Assembly: GCF_002368295.1 (NCBI RefSeq)
Contig: NZ_AP018248.1
Coordinates: 7,085,323 to 7,149,322 of the forward strand
Direction: 5' to 3'
Origin: Tolypothrix tenuis PCC 7101
GTDB lineage: Bacteria > Cyanobacteriota > Cyanobacteriia > Cyanobacteriales > Nostocaceae
Length of the DNA stretch: 64,000 nt
The number at the start of each line of letters is the position of its first letter. Within the stretch, counting starts at the first letter, position 1. Shown in pieces: positions 55,707-63,119 of the stretch. Position numbers and translations under genes: made by a program. The notes beneath the pieces were generated by a model. That model searched no databases. It worked only from the letters and a program-made list of their open reading frames with translations, and was not told the origin of the DNA.

Positions 55707-56168
55707 TTATCGGCGCTCATCCAGCTGCACCTTAGTAATTAAGGCACGGGGAACTTCGACTACACGACCTTTTTGGTTTAAAAAAACCGTTTGTTCATCC
55801 CGGCGGATCAACTGACCTGTCCACTCTTGCTGTCCTTCGTAGGGTGGGGAAGTGGAAACGATGATAGGAAATCCTTTAAAAGAAATAAACTCCCTGTCTG
55901 TCACCAGTTGTCGCGATATACCGGGACTAGATATTTCCAAGACATAAGCATCTGGAATAATCTCCGCCGCATCTAAAGAAGCTTCTAAAGCTCGACTCAT
56001 CCGCTCACAATCATCTAAACCAGTATCCTGTTGAGGATTGCGAATGTCTACCCGCAACACTGGTGGACGTTGGTTAGTGTGAAAAACCACACCAACAACT
56101 TCCAATCCCAGTTCTTCTGCCACTGGTGTTGCCAAATCAATAATTTGTGGGACTAAAGGATGAGCCAT
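55707..56168 (-). CDS. rimP: Ribosome maturation factor RimP
   Basis: From the ATG at 56168 the product has 153 residues: MAHPLVPQIIDLATPVAEEL, VLRVDIRNPQQDTGLDDCER, and LEISSPGISRQLVTDREFIS, the RimP (YlxS/DUF150) signature. It helps 30S assembly. The frame extends to 56249 but those 27 codons would contain a terminator-like hairpin, and the family starts at the chosen ATG. First gene of rimP-nusA-ylxR-infB. Confidence 0.95.
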   Translation of the reverse strand: MAHPLVPQIIDLATPVAEELGLEVVGVVFHTNQRPPVLRVDIRNPQQDTGLDDCERMSRALEASLDAAEIIPDAYVLEISSPGISRQLVTDREFISFKGFPIIVSTSPPYEGQQEWTGQLIRRDEQTVFLNQKGRVVEVPRALITKVQLDERR

Positions 56169-56181
56169 GCGAAAATCCAAT

Positions 56182-56206
56182 AAAAAAAGTGGGCATCGAC
56201 CCACTT
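56182..56206 (-). terminator. Terminator/attenuator hairpin directly before rimP
   Basis: On the minus strand AAGTGGG-TCGATG-CCCACTT is followed by TTTTT: a 7-bp perfect stem, 6-base loop and U tract, the form of an intrinsic terminator. It ends only 13 bases before the rimP ATG. It is 240 bp after the upstream gene's stop, so it may insulate the operon or attenuate it. Confidence 0.75.
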
Positions 56207-56241
56207 CCTGCGATAGGGATATCTTCCAAGAAGTCTTGTTA

Positions 56242-56259
56242 CGAACCAAATATGGTTCG
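56242..56259 (-). promoter_or_regulatory. Perfect palindrome in the rimP leader
   Basis: CGAACCA-AATA-TGGTTCG is a 7-bp inverted repeat 74-91 bp upstream of the rimP ATG. It could be a regulator binding site overlapping the promoter or a second stem in the leader RNA. No known consensus is claimed. Confidence 0.4.
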
Positions 56260-56313
56260 ACCTAATCTGAGTTTAGCGCATTTCTTTTGGAGGGAGTAGG
56301 AAGAAATTATTAT

Positions 56314-56452
56314 ATGGGCATGGGGCATTGGGCATTGGGCATAGGGAAGTAATAGGTAATTGGTAATTGGTATTGGGTGTTTGTTTCCTTTTACCCCTTT
56401 CCCTTTCCCCTTTTCCCCTTTTCCCCAGTCCCCAGTCCCCAGTCCCTCATCT
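56314..56452. repeat. Composite short tandem repeats (GGGCATT, AATTGGT, CCCCAGT)
   Basis: Three repeat types follow one another: GGGCATT-type units (56316-56342), two to three AATTGGT units (about 56358-56372), and a TTTTCCCC run leading to CCCCAGT units (56424-56446). They end at the stop codon of the 483-residue protein gene on the minus strand. Confidence 0.85.
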
Positions 56453-57898
56453 CCCCGACTTTTCCCGGGCTGTTAGCGCACTACTACCTGTGATTGGCTG
56501 CAATGGTACTTGTGTGCGTAACTGTCTAGTTTGTTGGAGAATTTGCTCTAGATCTTCTTGAGATAAGCGCTGAACGTAATTCAGTTTGACTTCTTCTAAA
56601 AAGTCAGATAGTAAACTCTGAATTTCGGAAAGTACTTGTTTGTTCTGGACTTCTGTACCTAGGGCTTGGCTGAAGCTTTGGACTAACTGACTGGTGAGTT
56701 TTGCCCCAACTGGATCTTCTACAGCACTGACTAATACGTTATATAGACTAGTTGTGATTTGATTTACTAGCTGCTCACTAATTTGGGTTTGGGCTTGAGC
56801 TATGCCTGGAAGAGTTTGCAGGTTGCGATACATCGGTACTTGCTGTAAGGCAGTGTTGATATTGTGACGCAAAATGGCGTTAATTTCTGGTTGAATTTTG
56901 GGCAATACTTGGTAAACAACGGTTTGTACTAACAAACCTGCGATCGCTTCTACTTCATTGACATTATTAATATCTATGTAGGGGCGCAGGCTCTCTTGTT
57001 GCATCAGCCAGCGAGTAAATTCCCCACGCTGAATTGATCCCTGAATTTGGTTAATGACTCTCACCACCACAATTTCGGTGATTTCTTCGGCAAAATTGGC
57101 GACAATTCCTTGGTTAATTTGCCGCCATACTGGACGTAAATTTACTAACCGCGCTTGATCGAGGCGGATGATAACGGGGATAACTCGCAACCATCGCAAA
57201 AACGGCAACAGTAACAATAAATCGTACCAACGCCATAACACAGCATCTAACCAGCTAAAACCGGGATGACTGCGTCTGATATAAAAGCTACGTACTAATA
57301 ACTCCAGCGCAAATAAACCGATAAAGGGTAAGTCAATTAGCCAAAAATCATCTAGTAATTCGCCATCTTCACCAATGCGGCGATAGTAGTTACCAGCAAT
57401 TAAAGGGCGAATCTTCTGTTTAAAAAAATTAATTTCTGGGTTCCAGCCCTTTTGCGATAAATATTGCTGGCTCCAAAAAGTTCTAAAAGCTTGCTTGGCA
57501 GATTCTTGACCGACGCGATCGCGCATTCGGTTTTTGATTTTTTCTAAGGTACCACTCTTACCAACTGCGGCAAAGGGGTTAGTGTCAACCATTTCCGCGC
57601 TGAGACGGCTAATTTCTTCGAGCTTGGTTTGTACTTGAGGTGACTGTAACCCTGTCTGGCTTACCTGTTCCTCTAATGCTGTGACTGCTTGCAGGTAGCT
57701 TCTCGTTTCTCGATGGGCTTCAATGCCTTTAATTGGGTCATAAATTTGAGTAATTTGCGGTAATTTTCTGTAGTAAAAATCTCGCCAAGGTACGTAACTC
57801 AAATTAAACAAAACTAAGCATAAATTTGCCGTAGCTGTAATTGCCATAACTTTTTCAAAGTAAAGTTGTGGCCGCTGGGAAGATTTGATATTAGCCAT
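56447..57898 (-). CDS. Conserved cyanobacterial membrane protein of unknown function
   Basis: The 483-residue protein has an N-terminal hydrophobic segment (about residues 17-37), a helical middle, a hydrophobic cluster at about 185-260 (LIDLPFIGLFALELLVRSFY then WYDLLLLLPFLRWLRVIPVI) reminiscent of a voltage-sensor-like or ion-channel-like helix pair, and a long amphipathic C-terminal domain (about 270-470). I recognise no catalytic motif. The C-terminal end lies in a heptamer-rich region, so its last few residues may vary between strains. It is transcribed from its own promoter upstream of rimP. Confidence 0.7.
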   Translation of the reverse strand: MANIKSSQRPQLYFEKVMAITATANLCLVLFNLSYVPWRDFYYRKLPQITQIYDPIKGIEAHRETRSYLQAVTALEEQVSQTGLQSPQVQTKLEEISRLSAEMVDTNPFAAVGKSGTLEKIKNRMRDRVGQESAKQAFRTFWSQQYLSQKGWNPEINFFKQKIRPLIAGNYYRRIGEDGELLDDFWLIDLPFIGLFALELLVRSFYIRRSHPGFSWLDAVLWRWYDLLLLLPFLRWLRVIPVIIRLDQARLVNLRPVWRQINQGIVANFAEEITEIVVVRVINQIQGSIQRGEFTRWLMQQESLRPYIDINNVNEVEAIAGLLVQTVVYQVLPKIQPEINAILRHNINTALQQVPMYRNLQTLPGIAQAQTQISEQLVNQITTSLYNVLVSAVEDPVGAKLTSQLVQSFSQALGTEVQNKQVLSEIQSLLSDFLEEVKLNYVQRLSQEDLEQILQQTRQLRTQVPLQPITGSSALTAREKSGR

Positions 57899-58160
57899 TT
57901 TTTTAGTGTTGAATTATACAATATTTGGCTATAAGTTTTTAAATTATATAATTTTTGAGCTTTCCTAGATGACAGGACTGGTCGTTAAAAATCATTCCTG
58001 AGAATGATGAAAATTTCTTATTAAAGATTAATTAACTTAACCAATTAAAGTATTTTTAATCAAAAATAATTAATAATTAAGAAAACAGATGTTAAAGAAA
58101 CTTAAAATGCACCTGTTAACCTTTATATTCTGCTGATTTAAACCAAAGGAGTTTTAATTT

Positions 58161-58838
58161 ATGTGGTGTGGCTTTGGAAAATCAAGCGTTACCATTGCGA
58201 CTGCTTGCCTAATTACAGCGAGTGTGGTGTCTGCAAGCACTTCTTTTGCTGCGCGTCAGCGTAACTATACACCCCAGCAATTTCGTGCTGTGCTTCATGG
58301 CTTAGGCTATAAAATCACCGTTAACAATTCACCCTTAACGGATAACGAAGCAAAACAAGCAATCCGTGAATTTCAAAAGGGTTACAAATTAGGCGTAGAT
58401 GGGGTAGCAGGCCCAAAAACTCAAGATTGGGCTGCACAGATAGTGCAAATTTTACAAGCCAATTTAAATGTAGTAGTTAAACCCAAAACCCCCCTACCCC
58501 GGGATCAATTTTATGGGCCTCAGACAGAAGCTGCTGTTAAAGAAGCTCAGAAAAAATTGCAGCTACAAGAAACCGGAATTGCTGATTTAGCCTTCCGCCA
58601 AAAGCTGAATACGGAAGCTAAAAATGCTATTGGTAAACCAACAGCTAAACCGACAGCATCACCAACAGCTAAACCAACAGCATCACCAACACCAACAGCA
58701 TCACCAACCTCTACGCCTACATCGACACCTACACCAACTTCTACAGCAACTCCCACACCAACTTCTACACCTACATCGACACCTACGCCAACATCTACAG
58801 CAACTCCCACACCAACTTCTACAGCAACACCTCAATAG
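58161..58838 (+). CDS. Exported peptidoglycan-binding-domain protein with Pro/Thr/Ser tail
   Basis: The 225-residue protein has a signal peptide (SSVTIATACLITASVVSASTSFAA). A PG_binding_1-like domain (about residues 36-95: PQQFRAVLHGLGYKITVNNS; AIREFQKGYKLGVDGVAGPK) and a second, weaker one (about 110-150) follow. Residues 155-225 are a tandem Pro/Thr/Ser tail (repeated SPTPTASPT and TSTPTPTSTAT units), DNA-repetitive and likely length-variable, resembling a wall-spanning spacer. The protein should sit in the cell wall. ATG follows CAAAGGAG. Confidence 0.88.
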   Translation: MWCGFGKSSVTIATACLITASVVSASTSFAARQRNYTPQQFRAVLHGLGYKITVNNSPLTDNEAKQAIREFQKGYKLGVDGVAGPKTQDWAAQIVQILQANLNVVVKPKTPLPRDQFYGPQTEAAVKEAQKKLQLQETGIADLAFRQKLNTEAKNAIGKPTAKPTASPTAKPTASPTPTASPTSTPTSTPTPTSTATPTPTSTPTSTPTPTSTATPTPTSTATPQ

Positions 58839-58967
58839 ATACCCTAAGTGTTACTTAAAGTATGAAGTGTAAAGTCTGAAGTCTGAAATTAACTGGCCCA
58901 TACAAGTATGGGAAAGACTAAAGATAGTTGCACTGTTTGGGTGCAGCCAAATAATTCACTTTATTCT

Positions 58968-59861
58968 TTATTTTGCCTGAGTTGGTTCTTCTAAAGGTCT
59001 GCCTTTGGGTGTCGGTAACATTGGCCGACGGTCATCGTAAGGCATGGGAATATACTGAACTGTGGGTCTACCTCCTTGTGGTTGAGGATACAGATCCATG
59101 AGTTCATAAATAGAATGGGGCAGCCCAACAGTAACGGGTAGCCCCATTTCTGTTGCTTCTTCTACGGTAATGGGATAGTCGTGAGTGACACGTCCAGTTG
59201 TTAAAGCTTCAATAATTGGTTCAATATTTTCTGGGCTGACTTTTTGTTTAGGAATACTGTCTTTGAGCAAAGTCCGCACAAAGCGCTGTACCTGTTGAAT
59301 GGCTTTACCTGCTAAGTCTGCCATGATTAATGTTTGGTCATCAATTTCGCCGATGGGTTTATCTTTTACCACCTTCAAGATACTTGCTGCGGGGAAGTTA
59401 CCTAATTGGGGATCGACTGGCCCTAAGACAGCATTTGCATCCATAACAATTTCATCAGCAGCCAGCGCCAGCATTGTGCCGCCACTCATGGCATAGTGGG
59501 GTACAAAGACGGTAACTTTTGCTGGGTGGCGAATTAATGCTCTAGCAATTTGTTCGGTAGCTAAAACTAAACCGCCGGGAGTGTGCAAGATTAAATCGAT
59601 GGGAACTTCTGGGGGAGTGAGGCGAATTGCGCGTAGTATTTGTTCTGAGTCTTCAATGGTAATGTAGCGTGATAAGGGTATCCCCAGTAAGCTGATAGAC
59701 TCTTGACGGTGAATTAATAAAATCACCCGGCTGTTACGTCCTTGCTCAAATTCTTGTAAGGCGCGCAAACGGCGATATTCAATTTGACGCTTTTGCCAGA
59801 TGGGTTGTAGGGAAGAGAGGAGAAGGAAAATCCAGAATAAATCGCCAATTCCAAATGCCAT
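58968..59861 (-). CDS. SDH-family Clp-fold serine proteinase
   Basis: The 297-residue protein has an N-terminal membrane anchor (about residues 3-20), then a ClpP/crotonase-like fold with IDLILHTPGG and a nucleophile Ser in VPHYAMSGGTMLALAADEIV, as in the SDH_sah (serine dehydrogenase proteinase) family. It is likely a membrane-associated protease facing the cytoplasm or periplasm. The substrate is unknown. The last 30 residues are Pro-rich. Single gene. Confidence 0.87.
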   Translation of the reverse strand: MAFGIGDLFWIFLLLSSLQPIWQKRQIEYRRLRALQEFEQGRNSRVILLIHRQESISLLGIPLSRYITIEDSEQILRAIRLTPPEVPIDLILHTPGGLVLATEQIARALIRHPAKVTVFVPHYAMSGGTMLALAADEIVMDANAVLGPVDPQLGNFPAASILKVVKDKPIGEIDDQTLIMADLAGKAIQQVQRFVRTLLKDSIPKQKVSPENIEPIIEALTTGRVTHDYPITVEEATEMGLPVTVGLPHSIYELMDLYPQPQGGRPTVQYIPMPYDDRRPMLPTPKGRPLEEPTQAK

Positions 59862-59957
59862 AGGATTGATTGTCTCAAAATAACTGTTGTCGTCATTAAT
59901 TGTGACAATTTTCAGGCGATAGCAATTCTATCTACAGGTCTATTAAGTTATTTAAAA

Positions 59958-60788
59958 TCACAATAATTCTTCTAAATCATCAGGATTCACGCCTAATTGC
60001 CGCAAACGTTCAGCTAGTTGTGCTGCTTTTGTTTTAGCTTGTTCCGCTTCTTGTTTAGCATCTCTAGCTTCTTGTTCTGCAATCATAGCTCGTTCGGTAG
60101 CTGCAGCCGCTTCTTCTGTAGGTTCAGGAATCAATTCTCCTGCTAAAGTGAACCACCTTAACCACAATCTTTCAATATCTCGAAATGAGCCTTGCCATAA
60201 GCCTAAACTTAATCCGATTTCTGGCATGAGTAAGCGTCCATCAGTTAAATTCATTGGTTCATAATGACCGCCTACTAACTGAAATGCTTGGAGTTCATCT
60301 GTGTAACGACTAAACACAATATAGTAAGGAACTCGCAAAATTCGTTCGTAAACTTCCCATTTAGTAGGAGGTTTATCTGTGAGATTTTGTTTATTACCTA
60401 AATCTTCATCTTCTGTTCCTGGGGATAATAATTCCACAATTACAAAAGGATTGGCTGGTTCTTGCCATGTGACATAACTTAAACGTAAATCCTCACCTTG
60501 ATATTGTTTTTGCACGCCGACAACACCAAACCAATCTGGGCGTTTGTACCATAAAGGATGTTGTAAATCGTAGTAAAGATTGAGGTCAGCAGCGCTGAAA
60601 ACTAGTTCGGGATTCCAGTTTATTGGTTGAAAAGTTAAGTATAAAAGTAAGGGCTGTAAAAAGTGAAAATAATCTGGCAAACCTGGCTCCTCTAGGTTAT
60701 CGCTGGGTAAATCATACATTGTGGGTAGGGTTTCCCAAGGAGGAAGGGGCGGGTCGGATTGGGGGATATATTTGGGGAAAGTGGTCAT
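59958..60788 (-). CDS. Uma2-family (DUF820) restriction-endonuclease-fold protein
   Basis: The 276-residue protein has the Uma2 core: RPDWFGVVGVQ (Asp), FVIVELLSPGTEDEDLG (Glu-x-x-Ser-Pro) and KWEVYERILRVPYYIVF (Lys and Tyr), the PD-(D/E)xK-like set. A C-terminal Ala/Glu-rich coiled coil follows (ATERAMIAEQEARDAKQEAE), ending NPDDLEELL. Uma2 proteins are numerous in cyanobacteria; their role is not established. It lies 21 bp downstream of hicA on the same strand, and a second Uma2 gene is at 63120. Confidence 0.88.
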   Translation of the reverse strand: MTTFPKYIPQSDPPLPPWETLPTMYDLPSDNLEEPGLPDYFHFLQPLLLYLTFQPINWNPELVFSAADLNLYYDLQHPLWYKRPDWFGVVGVQKQYQGEDLRLSYVTWQEPANPFVIVELLSPGTEDEDLGNKQNLTDKPPTKWEVYERILRVPYYIVFSRYTDELQAFQLVGGHYEPMNLTDGRLLMPEIGLSLGLWQGSFRDIERLWLRWFTLAGELIPEPTEEAAAATERAMIAEQEARDAKQEAEQAKTKAAQLAERLRQLGVNPDDLEELL

Positions 60789-60809
60789 AGTAAAGTTTAA
60801 AAATTTTCT

Positions 60810-61049
60810 TCAAGATTGTTCATAAGCTGTCAAAAATTCTTCCCGCGAGATACCTGCTTGAGTACAGATACTTCTCAACGTTGAACTTTTAATTTGTGGG
60901 TGGTTAGGTATAGTTAACGGAGTTCTCGTACCATCTTCATTTTCTCGCACCATGACAATATGTTCTCTTTCTCGGACAATACTAAATCCCAATAACTCTA
61001 ATGCTTTAATCACCTTATTTTTTGGTGCATCTACGGGGAATTTTGGCAT
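60810..61049 (-). CDS. hicA: HicA-family mRNA interferase toxin
   Basis: The 79-residue protein is HicA: DAPKNKVIKALELLGFSIVR, then the catalytic His in REREHIVMVR, PLTIPNHPQI, and IKSSTLRSICTQAGISREEF. It cleaves mRNA and is neutralised by HicB. It follows hicB with a one-base overlap (TAATG), so translation is coupled. Confidence 0.92.
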   Translation of the reverse strand: MPKFPVDAPKNKVIKALELLGFSIVREREHIVMVRENEDGTRTPLTIPNHPQIKSSTLRSICTQAGISREEFLTAYEQS

Positions 61050-61273
61050 TAAATAGTCACCTCAGCTTCAGCTATAAAAGCCTCTAAAACTGGTGATTCG
61101 TCCTCCAAAACATCCTCACCAAATACTTCTATATGGCATTGGATAGCTGATTTAACATCAGCTAAAGCTTCTGCATAAGTGTTACCTTCACCAACAACAA
61201 CACCTTTAATACCAAGAGGATAGGCAATATAGCCATCAGGATGCTTTTCAACAATAATTTTGATTGGTTTCAT
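61049..61273 (-). CDS. hicB: HicB-family antitoxin
   Basis: The 74-residue protein has the HicB fold: IIVEKHPDGYIAYPLGIKGV, then VVGEGNTYAEALADVKSAIQ. It lacks a C-terminal DNA-binding domain, as in short HicB forms. It neutralises HicA and precedes it, overlapping by one base. Intact-looking, unlike the two other toxin-antitoxin loci in this window. Confidence 0.9.
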   Translation of the reverse strand: MKPIKIIVEKHPDGYIAYPLGIKGVVVGEGNTYAEALADVKSAIQCHIEVFGEDVLEDESPVLEAFIAEAEVTI

Positions 61274-61309
61274 TGATTTAGTTAGTCATAGTATGAGTTG
61301 GGCTTCGCA

Positions 61310-61506
61310 TTACACAATAATTTGTATATGCCTGTTATTCAAAGATTTGTAATATTTGATTGCTTCATCTTGAGAAAGGCGTTCATCATCTTCCGATTCT
61401 GCCATTAGCTTTACCAAGCCGTAGTTTTCTAATATTTCTGCAATTTTTTCACAGCAATAGGTTGCTGATTTTCATCCATGACGTAATTTTTATTGATTTC
61501 TAGCAT
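61310..61506 (-). pseudogene. Frameshifted antitoxin gene
   Basis: From the ATG at 61506, MLEINKNYVMDENQQPIAVK matches short cyanobacterial antitoxins of the YefM/Phd-like kind, but TAG follows at codon 26. In another frame the expected continuation is present: EKIAEILENYGLVKLMAESE, then DERLSQDEAIKYYKSL, to a TAA at 61310-61312. A small deletion around codon 19, removing the usual xxTFEK segment, explains both. No toxin partner follows it; hicB starts 37 bp downstream, so the original toxin has been lost or replaced. Confidence 0.75.
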
Positions 61507-61846
61507 TTTTGTGGTGTGTGATGAATTATTGGCAAGTCTTAATACTATTTTGACGCTATTATTCTACAACTAGCGGCGAAGTGCGATGTCTAGGATGGGC
61601 TACGCTTACAGATCTATTAATGCCAAATTTTGATATTTTCGCTACGGCTATTATCTCTATCTTTTGGGATTCATTGCGTCAAACGCCACTGACTTGCAAA
61701 GGGGAAATTTTTCCCAGGCTGGTAAGTCTGAGATATCACTTATGTAATGGTATAAAATTTTTTATCTTAATTGGTGATAAACAACTATATTTGACTAAAT
61801 ATCTTGGGGAATACTGAAATTTAGTCCCAATTAAAGTGTATGAAAG
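61507..61846. other. Intergenic region, no gene
   Basis: The ORF at 61581-61817 begins in GCGATGTCTAGGATGGGCTAC, a version of a sequence widely repeated in Nostoc genomes, and has no family resemblance. GCCAAATTTTGATATTTTCGCTA (61622-61644) nearly repeats a string in the WD40 remnant at 62985-63005, so this may be another very decayed copy of the same gene end. Confidence 0.45.
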
Positions 61847-62329
61847 ATGGCAGACAATCAAGTCAGCGCAAAAATTTCCACAGCAGATAGAGAAGCGGTG
61901 ATGGAAGCTATTAGTACGATTCGGCAAAAGTTACCGTTTTTGATTGATTTGTCTACTGAGGAACGTAAAGCTTTACCGAAGCTGGGAGATAAGAGTCGGG
62001 CGTTTGTCAGTAAGGCGTTGGAAATAGCTGCACAAAATCCTGATTTTTTACCGCGTTCTTTTGATGTGGATGAAATGCGGCGAGATATTGAATTATTTGA
62101 GGCTTTGTATCCGATTTTGCTGTCGTTGACGCAATTGCAAGAACTGGTGGATGATACTTCTGTGGCTGTTGGCAGTGAAGCTTATGCCGCGGGTTTGCTG
62201 GTATATAACTATGCCAAAGCTAGTGGTAAAGGCGCTGGTTTAGATTCAATGGTTGATGATTTGGGGCGAAGATTTGCCCGAAAAGCGAAAAAAGTGCAAC
62301 CGCAAACGTCGTACTCTTATGAAATATAA
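61847..62329 (+). CDS. Conserved hypothetical protein, predicted helical bundle
   Basis: The 160-residue soluble protein (VSAKISTADREAVMEAISTI, RQKLPFLIDLSTEERKALPK, LTQLQELVDDTSVAVGSEAY) is predicted almost entirely alpha-helical. It has the look of a widespread bacterial/cyanobacterial hypothetical family with an MEAISTIRQKLPFL-like core. I know no function. ATG is 8 bases after GTGTATGAA, with no obvious Shine-Dalgarno. It stands alone between decayed genes. Confidence 0.72.
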   Translation: MADNQVSAKISTADREAVMEAISTIRQKLPFLIDLSTEERKALPKLGDKSRAFVSKALEIAAQNPDFLPRSFDVDEMRRDIELFEALYPILLSLTQLQELVDDTSVAVGSEAYAAGLLVYNYAKASGKGAGLDSMVDDLGRRFARKAKKVQPQTSYSYEI

Positions 62330-62370
62330 GATTTATCGTTATTTGTGAGGGATAAGAACCCCACCCCCAA

Positions 62371-62398
62371 CCCCCTCCCCGCAAGCGAGGAGGGGGCT
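62371..62398. repeat. GC-rich hairpin (CCCCCTCC/GGAGGGGG)
   Basis: CCCCCTCCCCGC-AAG-CGAGGAGGGGG is a strong stem 41 bp after the 160-residue gene's stop, preceded by CCCCACCCCCAA. This motif recurs in many Nostoc genomes as a dispersed repeat; it may also terminate transcription. Confidence 0.7.
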
Positions 62399-62517
62399 AT
62401 GATATAACTCATGTGGTTAGGAAAGGTTATAACTCGACGTTCCTAGATAAAAACATCAACTTTGAGCTTCTGAACTTGGGTGTTTTAGTTTTCAGGGAAA
62501 AACTCCGAGTCAGAAGC

Positions 62518-62685
62518 TTAAATTTTGCGGTTTGAAATGAGAATGTTCTGATTTGGAACGAGAATGTTTTGGTTTGAAACGAGAACGTTTTCGTTTTAGG
62601 TGAGAATGTTCTGGTTTGGAACGAGAACGTTTTGGGTTGAAGTGAGAATGTTTTCGGTTGAAGTTAAAATTTTTGTGTTTAGAAC
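62518..62685. repeat. Tandem repeat of a 21-bp unit, 8 copies
   Basis: Eight imperfect units of 21 bp, typified by GAGAATGTTCTGGTTTGGAAC, run without gaps (boundaries at 62539, 62560, 62581, 62602, 62623, 62644, 62665). Being a multiple of 3, it keeps one frame open on the minus strand, translated as a 7-residue Lys/His/Ser/Phe/Pro repeat; this frame (to 62752) is probably a by-product. Confidence 0.92.
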
Positions 62686-62733
62686 TAAACAGTTGCTCTT
62701 TAAAGGAATTATCATGACAAAACAACCATATTG

Positions 62734-62796
62734 GTAGGGGCACGGCATCCACAGACTATCGGTGATAACGATAAAGTCTCGGTGCCGTGCCCTTAC
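62734..62796. repeat. Dispersed palindromic element, copy 2 (GGGCACGGCA stem)
   Basis: GTAGGGGCACGGCA at the left pairs with GGTGCCGTGCCCTTAC at the right, with a 33-bp interior unrelated to that of copy 1 (18737-18797). It sits in a region of decayed genes. Confidence 0.75.
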
Positions 62797-62892
62797 AAGC
62801 GGAATAATTTATTTATTGATGTTCCCTAAAGAACCATAGCTAGGGTAAGTTAAGCTAACGCCTGATATTTTTGTAGAGCAATACAGTTTATT

Positions 62893-63111
62893 TCAGCAAC
62901 AACCCCTTGAATAAAACTGCGATCGCACCTTAATTATCTGTTTACTGTATTGACGCTGTGATTGTACAACTGGCTGCGATCGCCAAATTTTGATATTTCC
63001 GCTAGGGTCTCCCGCAGCTAGCCAATCTTTATCGGGAGTAAAGGCGACGTAATTAACCTGGCCGTCATGACCAGTAAGGGTGGTAATTTTGCTGAATTTT
63101 CTTAACTGATG
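62893..63111 (-). pseudogene. WD40-repeat gene remnant (C-terminal end)
   Basis: The minus strand reads RKFSKITTLTGHDGQVNYVA then FTPDKDWLAAGDPSGNIKIW, one good WD40 unit (GH...VAF.PD...LA.GD..G.IKIW) and the usual short tail, ending at TGA (62893-62895). In-frame TGA lies just upstream (63112-63120), with no start codon. It is the 3' end of a WD40 protein gene whose body has been deleted. The Uma2 gene follows 9 bp upstream, so the deletion or insertion boundary lies near 63111. Confidence 0.75.
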
Positions 63112-63119
63112 TCAAAAAT

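Noticed and set aside
61581..61817. 78-codon plus-strand frame
   Set aside because: It starts in a GCGATGTCTA...GGGCTACGC string that is repeated widely in Nostoc genomes and shows no protein similarity.
62510..62752. 80-codon minus-strand Lys/His/Ser-rich frame
   Set aside because: It is open because the 21-bp tandem repeat has no stop in this frame; kept as a repeat, with the protein only as a possibility.
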